Below the pieces are notes generated by a model. The model was not told the origin of the DNA, did not search any database, and saw nothing but the letters and a program-made list of their open reading frames with translations. From a virus, in IMG/VR virus record IMGVR_UViG_3300045257_000172, positions 1 through 52,473 of that record: a stretch of 52,473 bases of DNA; one strand, written 5' to 3'. Numbering within the stretch: the first letter of the stretch is position 1; each line of letters begins with the position of its first letter. The translations under genes and the position numbers were made by a program. Below are positions 8,862 through 17,180 of the stretch, piece by piece.

Positions 8862-10222
8862 GCGGACTTACATTTTTAGCGGCTAAACCTATCCTCTGCA
8901 CGGTGGTAGAGAACGGTGTGGACCAGAATGACCCCAGGGTGATGGGTAGAACCAACGAAGCTATCCACGCCATCCTCGACGAAATCCTGACCGTGAATGG
9001 GTGCATGACGGTGGACATCCAGGCTGAAGGCCCCAATGGGGATGAACTTTTTCTCCCGAAGGAACTGGAAAACGCCATCGAAGCCGAAGTAATCGGGGCA
9101 ACTGTGAACGGGAGCAGTGATGTAACGAGGGGGTTCTATGACATCGTGACCCAGTTCAGTTACGCCGATCCCTCAGCCGCAGGTGATAACCCGCTGGTAG
9201 ACCTATTTCTTCAACCTGACCCCAATGATGCTTCAATCCTGCGGAGGAAGTACAGGTATCCTGGGTTAAGCCCCAATGCCACGGTAAGGGTGACCGGAGC
9301 CAAACGCTACGTCCCTATCACCCAGGATGGAGATTATTTGATTGTTCAAAACCTCCTGGCCATAAAAGACATGATTCAGTCTATCTGGCGGAAGGAGAAC
9401 AACGACCCGCAGGGGAGTGAGATCCTGCACAAAGCCTGCATGGAACGGTTACAGGCTGAGGTGAAGAAACATCAGCTTGATCCTCGAAACGCCATGCGCC
9501 GGAAGGCTGAGTACTACAAGGACCTTGAAACCTTCCCCGAGCATACCTTTGGCTGGATGCGAGCTAATCTTGCCCTGGAAGTACCATCCCTGATGAACCG
9601 AGGGAAACTGGATATATCCTTTGTCCTTAACATGGCCGAGAAACGGCTGATGCAACGGGGGCTGTGGAAAGATTGTATCCAAGAGTACACCATGCAGGTG
9701 GTGGGCGGGGAAGTGGCTTTCCCGAAGGAAGTTCAATCGGTTCTGGCGGTAGACATGAACGGGTGCCCGATACCGATTAGGAGCGTGTTTTTTGAGTACC
9801 TGGAGAACGGCCCCGGGATGTCAACTCTTGACCTGACCCAGATCCCTTCCCCGTGGATACGAGGGGCTGGGCACGCGATGTTGGTAGACCAGGGGGACGA
9901 AGATTTCCAGGGAGGCAGACGAAGGGTGTACAAGCTAGTTGCACCCACGGCCCAGAATCAGACGATAACTGCGGCATGCAAACTCAGGTGGGTAGAACGT
10001 AAACCCACGGACCAACTTGCAATCAAGAACTTCGAAGCCCTCAGAAACATGATTCAATGTATCATGAACGAGGAGAACGAGAAATACCAGGAAGCACAGG
10101 CTGCTGAGGCTGCTGCGTTCAGAGTGCTGGAACAAGAACAACAGGAGTACCTGGATGGGATACGCCATGTGGTGCATATCCAGACAGCGGGCTTTGGACT
10201 AGGGAACGTGGGTACAATTTGA
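8852..10222 (+). CDS. Head-tail adaptor/tail tubular A-type protein
   Basis: This 456-residue protein has mixed alpha/beta sequence with no enzyme motif. Its C-terminal region has a long helical stretch (KNFEALRNMIQCIMNEENEK, then an Ala/Glu/Gln-rich coiled segment) of the type found in podovirus gp11/tail tubular A and other head-tail connector proteins. It is paired with the nozzle-type gene upstream and internal virion genes downstream, the order expected for T7-like tails. A strong GGAGGAAGGAAG precedes the ATG, inside the end of the zinc-ribbon gene. Assignment is by context and composition. Confidence 0.55.
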   Translation: MAVGGLTFLAAKPILCTVVENGVDQNDPRVMGRTNEAIHAILDEILTVNGCMTVDIQAEGPNGDELFLPKELENAIEAEVIGATVNGSSDVTRGFYDIVTQFSYADPSAAGDNPLVDLFLQPDPNDASILRRKYRYPGLSPNATVRVTGAKRYVPITQDGDYLIVQNLLAIKDMIQSIWRKENNDPQGSEILHKACMERLQAEVKKHQLDPRNAMRRKAEYYKDLETFPEHTFGWMRANLALEVPSLMNRGKLDISFVLNMAEKRLMQRGLWKDCIQEYTMQVVGGEVAFPKEVQSVLAVDMNGCPIPIRSVFFEYLENGPGMSTLDLTQIPSPWIRGAGHAMLVDQGDEDFQGGRRRVYKLVAPTAQNQTITAACKLRWVERKPTDQLAIKNFEALRNMIQCIMNEENEKYQEAQAAEAAAFRVLEQEQQEYLDGIRHVVHIQTAGFGLGNVGTI

Positions 10223-10237
10223 ATGAGGTGATTTGAT

Positions 10238-11035
10238 ATGAGTTTCACGCCTTTAACTGATGTTTTTGGAGAAAAACCCACCGTCCCACCGTGGAAGAAC
10301 ATCAGTTTAGCCCAGCAGCAGCTCGCGTCCCTGCAAGGGAATATCGCGGCAATGCCCGATATAACCAAGTTGGGGGATTTGTACCAGAGCTATCTGACCG
10401 ACCAGATGAACACCCTGCTCCCCGGGTACTCAGACTTGCTAAAGAGTGGAGCTGCAAGCGCACAGCAGGAGTTGGATTTGAGTAAATCGCTTCTGAGCGG
10501 ACAGATACCACAGGACGTCCAGGACCTAGTGCAGCGTAATTCGGCTTATGGGGCTATGCAGGGTGGGTTTGCTGGGAGCCAGATGAGCGGGAATTTGACC
10601 GCTAGGAACTTGGGGTTAACCAGCCTTGACCTGATGGGGCAAGGGGCAAATATGGCAGCCCAGGGTGGCAATGCGGCCCAGCGTTGGGCGGGTCTGGCCA
10701 GTAACCAGGTAATGAACCCTGGAGCGTTCTATACTAACCCCCAGCAGATGTTCCAGGACACCATGCAGAACCAGACGATGAAATGGAACAGGGATATGAT
10801 GGCGGCTAATGTGGCCGCAGCCCCAGACCCGGCAGCCAAGGGGATTAGTGATACCATTATTAACCTGATTGGAGCTTACTTAGGGAAAGGTGGCGGGGGT
10901 GGGGGTACTGCTGCCAATAGCTATGCACCTGCTACCGCAAGTGGGAGCATGAACTATAACTTTGGCGGGGACCAGCAAGACCCGTACAACTACGCTAATT
11001 ACGGTAGCCTCGGGCTAGGAGCAGGAGGTGCATAA
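10238..11035 (+). CDS. Internal virion (DNA-ejection) protein
   Basis: This 265-residue protein follows a 15-base gap with a GAGGTGAT ribosome-binding site. It is rich in Gln, Ala, Met, Asn and Gly. It has an N-terminal helical part (ISLAQQQLASLQGNIAAMPD), a Gly/Ala/Met-rich middle (AYGAMQGGFAGSQMSGN), a possible amphipathic segment with DTIINLIGAYLG, then poly-Gly and a Tyr/Asn/Gly tail. This composition is typical of ejection proteins such as T7 gp14 or P22 gp7. It heads a tight run of four virion genes. Confidence 0.55.
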   Translation: MSFTPLTDVFGEKPTVPPWKNISLAQQQLASLQGNIAAMPDITKLGDLYQSYLTDQMNTLLPGYSDLLKSGAASAQQELDLSKSLLSGQIPQDVQDLVQRNSAYGAMQGGFAGSQMSGNLTARNLGLTSLDLMGQGANMAAQGGNAAQRWAGLASNQVMNPGAFYTNPQQMFQDTMQNQTMKWNRDMMAANVAAAPDPAAKGISDTIINLIGAYLGKGGGGGGTAANSYAPATASGSMNYNFGGDQQDPYNYANYGSLGLGAGGA

Positions 11036-11949
11036 TGCCTGAGCTAGTTAAACCTGAGTTACCAGAGTTTTATAGCCCTGGGAGAGTGTTCCTGTCAGCC
11101 TTTGCTACCTACGCTGCCATCAATGCCAGAAGGACACAATTAGAGAACCAGCTTCAACATCTCCAGTTGCAGAACGAGGCTATGCAGTACCGGCAACAGC
11201 AGAACGAAGCTAGCTTTGGGTTGCGGCAACAGGCCATGGAAAATCAGTATAACCTTGGAATACAAAAGATTGGTATTGATAGGGATAGACTAGCAAATCA
11301 GACCGAGGCTACGATCCTACAACGTAGACAAGATGCGATAACCGATGGGCGAGTAACCGAGTTCCAGAGCAAGGCTGCCCAAATCTCGGATAAGATTGGT
11401 ACCCAAGGTTTTGATACTTCATGGAATATTTTGAAAAGCGAGTACTCAGACATCCTGGGTGAACCAGGGGCAGCATCGACCAAAGTATCAATCGACAGTA
11501 GGCATTCACGAGCAGTGGGCGAGTCGGTTAAAGCCAAGGTTAACTTACAAAAGGACTACAAAGATTCAGTAGGTGCGTTGGGGGTAAGTGACCCGAATAT
11601 GAAACCGGGGATGGTGGACTACTTCTTTAACAACCCGAACATCTGGTACACCAGGGGCGGTAAGGCAGCGATTGATTACGATTCCTCAGGGCGACCAGTG
11701 CCGGAAGGGGCCAAAACCAAGGCAGGATCATTTACCATTGGGAAGAATGATTATGATACGATGTTGGCCAAGCGCAAAGCAGCTTTCCCTTCAAGTCCAT
11801 CTGATACCCCTGCAATCCAAGCGTTACCCAACGGCATGAAATCGGGGACTACCGCAACATCGCAATACAAGGTTGGGGGGCAATACGGGAATTTGATTTA
11901 CAAAGGTGGGGACGTAAACGACCAAAACAGTTGGCAACCGGCTCAATGA
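11035..11949 (+). CDS. Coiled-coil internal virion protein
   Basis: The 304-residue product has a long coiled coil at about 25-110, rich in Gln, Leu, Glu and Arg (LENQLQHLQLQNEAMQYRQQ). A mixed region follows with IWYTRGGKAAIDYD, and the protein ends with a short beta-like tail (YKVGGQYGNLIYKGGD). Its stop is one base before the next ATG, and its start overlaps the previous stop by one base (TAATG). Position and composition fit a second ejection-type protein; there is no catalytic motif. Confidence 0.55.
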   Translation: MPELVKPELPEFYSPGRVFLSAFATYAAINARRTQLENQLQHLQLQNEAMQYRQQQNEASFGLRQQAMENQYNLGIQKIGIDRDRLANQTEATILQRRQDAITDGRVTEFQSKAAQISDKIGTQGFDTSWNILKSEYSDILGEPGAASTKVSIDSRHSRAVGESVKAKVNLQKDYKDSVGALGVSDPNMKPGMVDYFFNNPNIWYTRGGKAAIDYDSSGRPVPEGAKTKAGSFTIGKNDYDTMLAKRKAAFPSSPSDTPAIQALPNGMKSGTTATSQYKVGGQYGNLIYKGGDVNDQNSWQPAQ

Positions 11950-11950
11950 A

Positions 11951-13795
11951 ATGGCTGACTTTGTTCCGCCTCCGCCTGAAAGTTATGTGGATACCGGGTT
12001 CACCCCGCCACCGTTAGATAGCTTCGTCCCGCCTCATCCCAGCACCTACGTCCCATCTCCTACCCCCGAGACAGACAAAGCGGTAGCGGACACGCTCGCA
12101 GTTCCCGAAGGATCACCTGAGTACCAAGCCCGAATGCGGCACGACTTGGGGCAGGATGTTGTGTTGCCACCAGACATTGCTAACCGGCCTGATGTGGTGC
12201 CTGCCAGCACCCAGCAAGCGTACAGACAGGGTGGGATTCTAGGAGCAGCGTTTTACCCCCGTAAAGCCACTTCCCTGCTTGAAACAGCCTCGGGGCGGCA
12301 ACTGCCTGAAGCTAAATCAGCACCGGAACAGATTGCCAAGGGGCTAGCAACGTCCCCCTTAGCACTTGCAGATTTTATGACTACCCCAGAAGGGGTTGGA
12401 TACATCATGGCCGGGGCAACTGGACCTGCCATCCGTGCAGTCATTGCCGGTAAGTTCGGACTTGAAGGAGCCACTGGTACAATTAAGGCACTTCGGAGCG
12501 GGGATTACCACGGAGCAACTCAGTCTGCTTTGGTAACCTTGGGGTCAGCTTTAGGGCTAAAACACGATTTAGCCGCTAAACCCTCTGTAACCGCTCCTGA
12601 GGGCGAACCCGCTACCCTGACACCCCCGGAGCAACAAACGCAGCCACAGGCCCCTGTACAGCTCCCCAAGGGTGTTACAATAGGGGAACCTCAACGCCGA
12701 GGGCATCAGTTTGGCTTAAGTGCGGTTGATGAATCAGGGGAGATGGTTGGGAGACTTAGCTGGACTGAACAACAGGGGCGTCCCAAGGTAGAAATGGTCG
12801 ATGTCAAAACTGATATGCAACGGCAGGGAATAGGGTTAGCCCTGCTCAACAAACTTCAGGAACAGTACCCAGGAATAGAAATTATCCATGACCCGGTAAC
12901 GGCCAAGGGCAAGGGGTTGGTTGAGAAGTTCAAGACACAACAAGCAGGAGGTGATATTAATGCCCAGCAGCCAAGTGATGCACAAGTTCAAGCAGGGACA
13001 ACTCCACTCGGGGAGCAAGCACGGCCCCAGGGTGAAATCCCGGGCACAGGCAGTAGCGATAATGTTATCGGAGAAGCGGCAGGCACACAGCAAATCGTGG
13101 ATGAGCCAGCACCGCAAGAGGATGTAGCTACCGAACCTGCCGGAGTAAGTGGTGCAGAGACGCCACCTCCGGCAGAACCCCCTGTCAGTGGCGTATCGGC
13201 TGGAGCTTTTGAGCGGACCTACGGAGCGGGTGAGATACCTACTGGGCAGAGCATGTCCCCGGAAGATATATTCGCCCAAGGCAAAGCTGATCTTGCAGCC
13301 GGGGTTGACCCCTATTCATTCGCTGTCAGAGCAAGGACCGGGGATGTGTCCCCGCGGGAACTTGGGCAACTAGCCGCAGAGCACGACCGGCTAGTGACTG
13401 AAGCCGCAGGACGGGAAGGTACCCCAGGGTACGAAGAAGCCTACCAGCGAGCCAAAGATTTCGCCCAGAACATGCTTAAACCTGCCGGAACCAAATGGCA
13501 TCAGGTGGGCATGGGGTTACAGATTGAGGCTCCGGTTGATTTCTCTAACCTGACTGGGTTCAGAGCAGCACTAGAAAAACGTATGGGGCGAGACATGACC
13601 CCAGAGGAAGCACCAGCATTCCAGAAAGTGGCTAATGATGTGGCTAAGGCTAAAGGTGAAGCTCAGGCTGCTGGTCGAGAAGCAGCTAATGGAGTTCAGA
13701 AACGCTTTGCCAGGGTGAAGGATATAACTTTTGAGGATGCAGCAAAACAAATCCACGATGCAATCACGGAGGCAGCTAAACCCTGTAACCTATAA
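11951..13795 (+). CDS. Large internal virion protein with embedded GNAT domain
   Basis: The protein has 614 residues. Residues 1-40 are Pro-rich with repeated FVPP/FTPP motifs. About 90-205 is Ala/Gly-rich and partly hydrophobic, compatible with a membrane-active segment. Residues 245-330 look like a GNAT N-acetyltransferase: beta strands GHQFGLSAVDESGEMVGRLS and VEMVDVKTDM lead into the acetyl-CoA loop RQGIGLALLNKL (291-302), which matches the R/Q-x-x-G-x-G/A motif. About 430-614 is helical (ERTYGAGEIPTGQSMSPED and onward), like polyvalent phage proteins. Its TAA overlaps the next ATG by one base. GNAT-bearing polyvalent proteins that are injected with the genome are known in phages; that use here is inference. 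Confidence 0.6.
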   Translation: MADFVPPPPESYVDTGFTPPPLDSFVPPHPSTYVPSPTPETDKAVADTLAVPEGSPEYQARMRHDLGQDVVLPPDIANRPDVVPASTQQAYRQGGILGAAFYPRKATSLLETASGRQLPEAKSAPEQIAKGLATSPLALADFMTTPEGVGYIMAGATGPAIRAVIAGKFGLEGATGTIKALRSGDYHGATQSALVTLGSALGLKHDLAAKPSVTAPEGEPATLTPPEQQTQPQAPVQLPKGVTIGEPQRRGHQFGLSAVDESGEMVGRLSWTEQQGRPKVEMVDVKTDMQRQGIGLALLNKLQEQYPGIEIIHDPVTAKGKGLVEKFKTQQAGGDINAQQPSDAQVQAGTTPLGEQARPQGEIPGTGSSDNVIGEAAGTQQIVDEPAPQEDVATEPAGVSGAETPPPAEPPVSGVSAGAFERTYGAGEIPTGQSMSPEDIFAQGKADLAAGVDPYSFAVRARTGDVSPRELGQLAAEHDRLVTEAAGREGTPGYEEAYQRAKDFAQNMLKPAGTKWHQVGMGLQIEAPVDFSNLTGFRAALEKRMGRDMTPEEAPAFQKVANDVAKAKGEAQAAGREAANGVQKRFARVKDITFEDAAKQIHDAITEAAKPCNL

Positions 13796-15360
13796 TGGCA
13801 GCACCCTGCGGACACGAATACGAATCGGAAGCTCGTGATAAGATTGAGATTAACCCGATGGTAGCTAAAGCCTTCTGGAACGAAGCCAAGGCTCACTTTG
13901 ATACCGGGAAGGATTTCCAGGAGACAGTAAAAACCATGGCTGAGAAGAGCGGGCTACAGGAAGCTACCGTAGCCCGAGTACTCACCGCCGATAAACGACT
14001 CAAAGCTCTCACCAACGACATGTGGCTAAAGCGGGCAAAGTACGGTGATATCACCCGTGCAGCGCATCAGTTGGTAGATCAGGCTGATACCCCTAAATGG
14101 GCACAGAACGCCCGGGGGCTATGGGATGCCAGCCGAAGAATTGCCACCCTTGGGCATGGTGGGGTGTTCCCGTTTACCCACATGCGTAACTTGCCCCTAC
14201 GAGGGGTTGAGGAAGCTAAGATATTCGCGGAGACAGTTAAACGTGCCTATAGCTATGCTACACCTAAGGCAGGGAGAGCACGCTGGGCCGAAGACATGGC
14301 AACGATGCAGTTGGACCCTGAGTACGCCAATGCTCGTAGATTGGGGTTGGACATTGAACCTGGGTCTGAACCTGTAGGGATACTTTCAAGTGGAGCCAGG
14401 GGATGGGGGCGTAGGGGGTTTGATGCTCTTAAACCCTCCCGACTAGAACTATTCAAGCAGTGGTCCAAGGAGTTGCCTCAGGACATGCGGGACGAACAGA
14501 GCGGAAGGATGCTAGCACGGGAGATAAATTACGCTACCGGGTCAATCGGTAAAACCGGGGCAGGGTTTGCCCGGGTGACTAGCCCAGTGATGTTTGCGCC
14601 CAAACTATGGTTTGCTAAACGAATGGAGGCTTTCCAACCTCTGCGTTATCTGGCTAACGCTGGGAGACTGACAGCCGGGGAACGGATGGTAGCCAATAAA
14701 GCACTCAAAAGCTGGGCTAAGATTGCGGTAGCTACAGGTGGGGTGCTGGCTGCCAATGATGCTTTTAACAAGTACGTGTTGAAGAACGATAAACGAGTCA
14801 ACTTCACGGATTTCACTAAGCCTGGTACCCTGTGGAGGATGAACCTTGGGGGCATGATCGTTCCACTATCTCCCATGGCAGAAGTGATCCGCACCCCAGT
14901 AGCCTTCGTTGGAGCACTGATGGCCACAAAACGTGATCTGCGGGGTGAGGCACCGCTTACCAGTGCCGGGAGATTAGTACTGAAGGATTTCTTGAACGCT
15001 CTCCACCCGTCCATAACCGCTGGGGTAGAACTTATCTCGGGGCGTGAAGCATACGGTACCCCGGGGCATCTGCGGAGGCTGCCGTTCCCAGGGGTAGCAC
15101 AGATGGTACGGGGAGAGGAACCCGAGAAAGAGCCACCTTTAACACTTGGGGAATACGCAGCGGAGAAGGGACCAATCCCGCTGGCTGCTGGTACCCGGGA
15201 GTTCGTTCAGGCATTGCAGGATGAGGGGTTAAGTGCCACCGATGCCGATACGTGGGTAAAATCTCTACTCCATAGTGCTCTATCGGGCGGGGCTGGAATC
15301 CACACCTTTCAAGATTCATCTAAACCCAGCGGTATAAAACGTGTCCGACCTATCCACTAA
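13795..15360 (+). CDS. Large helical internal virion protein
   Basis: This 521-residue, mostly helical, basic protein includes FAPKLWFAKRMEAFQPLRYL and a moderately hydrophobic stretch KSWAKIAVATGGVLAANDAF, then MIVPLSPMAEVIRTPVAFVG. Such features occur in the C-terminal half of very large phage ejection/polyvalent proteins. It starts exactly at the stop of the 614-residue gene (TAATG), so the pair may be the two halves of what is one polypeptide in relatives. No frameshift signal is evident. The C-terminal 20 bases are shared with the ATP-grasp gene in another frame. Confidence 0.55.
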   Translation: MAAPCGHEYESEARDKIEINPMVAKAFWNEAKAHFDTGKDFQETVKTMAEKSGLQEATVARVLTADKRLKALTNDMWLKRAKYGDITRAAHQLVDQADTPKWAQNARGLWDASRRIATLGHGGVFPFTHMRNLPLRGVEEAKIFAETVKRAYSYATPKAGRARWAEDMATMQLDPEYANARRLGLDIEPGSEPVGILSSGARGWGRRGFDALKPSRLELFKQWSKELPQDMRDEQSGRMLAREINYATGSIGKTGAGFARVTSPVMFAPKLWFAKRMEAFQPLRYLANAGRLTAGERMVANKALKSWAKIAVATGGVLAANDAFNKYVLKNDKRVNFTDFTKPGTLWRMNLGGMIVPLSPMAEVIRTPVAFVGALMATKRDLRGEAPLTSAGRLVLKDFLNALHPSITAGVELISGREAYGTPGHLRRLPFPGVAQMVRGEEPEKEPPLTLGEYAAEKGPIPLAAGTREFVQALQDEGLSATDADTWVKSLLHSALSGGAGIHTFQDSSKPSGIKRVRPIH

Positions 15361-16648
15361 AACGTGCCTGTGCTACGACCACGGCCTGTTCACATCCTGG
15401 GCCCAGGTGTTAGCCAAAGGGTTTGGGAGGGTGCTCCTGTACGTGCCTTGGAAGAACGCTTTTCCTAAGTCCAATCTATTCTCGGTGGGGGAAGGGTTAC
15501 CCAATGTGGAGAAGGTTACCGATTGGGAGGATTATTTTGACGAGACAGACTGCTACTTCTTCCCCGATGTTTACGATGGGGGGTTACAGCTTTTATTACG
15601 GTCCTTAGGTAAACCAGTATGGGGAAGTGCCAAGGGAGAGGAACTGGAGTTGTTCAGATGGGAAACTAAGCACCTACTCAAGGAGCTTGGGCTTCCCGTG
15701 CAACCAGTTGAGAGGATTATCGGGTTGGATGCGTTGCGGGAACATCTGATGGAGGTGGATGACAAATTTGTCAAGATAAGTCGCTTGAGGGGGGATTGCG
15801 AGACCTTCCACCACTCTACCTACAAACTCACTGAACCACGCTTGGACGAGATGGAACATCGTTTGGGTGCACGTAAGCACACGAAGGAGTTTATTGTGGA
15901 GGACTCAATAGACGGGAGTGTTAAAGACATCGCTTACGATGGGTTTACGATTGATGGTGAGTATCCCAAACGGTGCCTGATGGGGATTGAACAAAAAGAC
16001 TTGGGATACGTCGGAATCGTCAAGCTGTACTCTGAGTTTCCCGCTCCGATCAGAGAAGTTAACACCAAGCTCGCTCCGATCCTAGCTCAGTACCAGTACC
16101 GCAACTTCATTTCCCCGGAGTTAATCATCGGAAAGAAAGGTGAACCCTACGTTATAGACCCCTGCGCACGCTGTGGGAGCCCGCCCAGCGAGTTGTACCA
16201 GCAAATGGCGGATAACTGGGCGGAAGTAATCTGGGCAGGGGCTCACGGGGAGTTAATTGAGCCAAAGTGGAATGCTAAATGGGGGGTACAAGCCATGATT
16301 CATTCACCTTGGGCTGACCAGAATGACCTTTCCCTCTATTTCCCCGATAAGATTGCTGAGTGGGTGAAACTACGGAACGTAGCCAAGGTTGAGGATCACT
16401 GGATGGTGATGCCCCAGAATGTGGGGTTACCCGAGGTTGGCGCAGTGGTGGCCACCGGCAACACCCTCATGGAAGCCATGAAGAAACTGGTGGAGTACTC
16501 CCGCCAAGTGGAGGGGTACCAAACCGAGGTGCAGTTAAAGGCCCTCCCTGATGTGATTGAGTCAATCGACCAAGCCCAACGCCATGGTATCAAATTTGAT
16601 ACAGCTCCGCTACCCACCGTCAGTCAGGTGGCTAACCTGATAGGGTGA
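15341..16648 (+). CDS. ATP-grasp ligase-like enzyme
   Basis: This 435-residue protein begins with a GTG 20 bases inside the previous gene; no better in-frame start is near. Residues 1-100 form a Rossmann-like pre-grasp domain (VLLYVPWKNAFPKS). From 105 on the order matches an ATP-grasp enzyme of the PurD/carbamoyl-phosphate-synthetase type: KHLLKELGLPVQPVERI, the nucleotide-binding lysine in FVKISRLRGD (K145), an FIVEDSIDG strand (about 185) and the metal-ligand region PELIIGKKGEPYVIDPCARC (about 259-278). These enzymes join a carboxylate to an amine or similar group using ATP. The substrate is unknown. It is the last gene of the rightward unit, facing the leftward glycan cassette. The ATP-grasp fold is a confident call; the reaction is not. 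Confidence 0.75.
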   Translation: MSDLSTKTCLCYDHGLFTSWAQVLAKGFGRVLLYVPWKNAFPKSNLFSVGEGLPNVEKVTDWEDYFDETDCYFFPDVYDGGLQLLLRSLGKPVWGSAKGEELELFRWETKHLLKELGLPVQPVERIIGLDALREHLMEVDDKFVKISRLRGDCETFHHSTYKLTEPRLDEMEHRLGARKHTKEFIVEDSIDGSVKDIAYDGFTIDGEYPKRCLMGIEQKDLGYVGIVKLYSEFPAPIREVNTKLAPILAQYQYRNFISPELIIGKKGEPYVIDPCARCGSPPSELYQQMADNWAEVIWAGAHGELIEPKWNAKWGVQAMIHSPWADQNDLSLYFPDKIAEWVKLRNVAKVEDHWMVMPQNVGLPEVGAVVATGNTLMEAMKKLVEYSRQVEGYQTEVQLKALPDVIESIDQAQRHGIKFDTAPLPTVSQVANLIG

Positions 16649-16651
16649 GGG

Positions 16652-16665
16652 GCAACTGTAGTTGC
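16652..16665 (+). promoter_or_regulatory. Short hairpin after the ATP-grasp gene
   Basis: GCAAC-TGTA-GTTGC forms a perfect 5-bp stem with a 4-base loop, starting 4 bases after the ATP-grasp stop. There is no T-tract directly behind it. It may assist the stronger hairpin at 16688-16708 in ending transcription. Confidence 0.35.
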
Positions 16666-16680
16666 AGCTTGGCGACGGGT

Positions 16681-16755
16681 CTAACATGCCATCGGTTCAA
16701 CCGAAGGCTTATTGTAAAACCCAGCACCACACCTCTTACAAGTTAAATTGGGCAT
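16681..16755 (-). CDS. Micro zinc-binding protein, 24 aa
   Basis: Reading leftward from the ATG at 16755, which overlaps the end of the HELVE protein gene, gives MPNLTCKRCGAGFYNK followed by PSVEPMAC and TAG. The C-K-R-C-G knuckle followed by an aromatic residue and a later Cys is the opening half of a common zinc ribbon. The second C-x2-C is missing, so this may be a truncated gene. It sits in the convergent region and overlaps the putative rightward terminator. Low confidence. Confidence 0.35.
   Translation of the reverse strand: MPNLTCKRCGAGFYNKPSVEPMAC
16688..16715 (+). terminator. Candidate terminator of the rightward (late) unit
   Basis: GCC-A-TCGGT, loop TCA, ACCGA-A-GGC forms an 8-bp stem with one A/A mismatch (16688-16708), followed by TTATTGT. 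It lies 40 bases after the last rightward gene and at the point where the two transcription units converge. The T-tract is imperfect, hence moderate confidence. Confidence 0.4.
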
Positions 16756-17138
16756 ACGTATTCGTTGTGCACATCCCAATTTAATCCCAGGGCGTGGCAT
16801 ACTGCCCTTTCGACATGAATTGCTGCGAGATGTTGTTTCCTGTACGGGGACCTCATATCGTCTCCACTCTCTGCTTCCAGCGAGTGTTTTCCATTAGCCC
16901 TTTCCTGCTCAAATTGCATGTCGAATCGGGTAACATCATCGTCATTAATGTCCATGTCCCGGCACATGTAGCACTCCACAAGTTCATGGATAGCCACGGC
17001 TAATTCTGATTCCCAACTCCCATCCAGATCCGATACCAACACCTCTACTGACCCATTGTTATTGACATGCCAATCTCCCGCGCCTTCCGCTCTAATGTGG
17101 GAGTGGGGTACAGTCTTAATATGGATGTCTAAACCCAC
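16743..17138 (-). CDS. Zincin-like phage protein with HELVE motif
   Basis: The 131-residue product has the helix ESELAVAIHELVECYMCRDM with H51-E52-L-V-E55, and downstream H103, E110 and H115 in the segment SPYRKQHLAAIHVERAVCHA. I recall the arrangement (HELVE, then P-x-Y-x-x-Q-H-x-x-A-x-x-x-E-R, then LGL-x-W) as that of a recurrent small phage protein family of unknown function. It recalls a minimal metal-dependent hydrolase, but the site is HExxE rather than HExxH, so peptidase activity is not assured. It is the penultimate gene of the leftward unit, 42 bases after the methyltransferase. Confidence 0.6.
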   Translation of the reverse strand: MGLDIHIKTVPHSHIRAEGAGDWHVNNNGSVEVLVSDLDGSWESELAVAIHELVECYMCRDMDINDDDVTRFDMQFEQERANGKHSLEAESGDDMRSPYRKQHLAAIHVERAVCHALGLNWDVHNEYVCPI

Positions 17139-17180
17139 GGTAAAGTCCTATCAGGTTGCGGCCCATACGGTAAAAGAATC

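Noticed and set aside
12836-13279. Minus-strand 147-codon frame inside the GNAT-bearing virion gene
   Set aside because: Shadow of a coding frame with clear GNAT pattern; unnatural composition.
16649-16715. tRNA-like stretch (AGCTTGGCGAC, CTAACAT loop, GGTTCAA)
   Set aside because: No 7-bp acceptor stem, anticodon stem pairs only three bases and the T-arm does not form a 5-bp stem with a 7-base loop.
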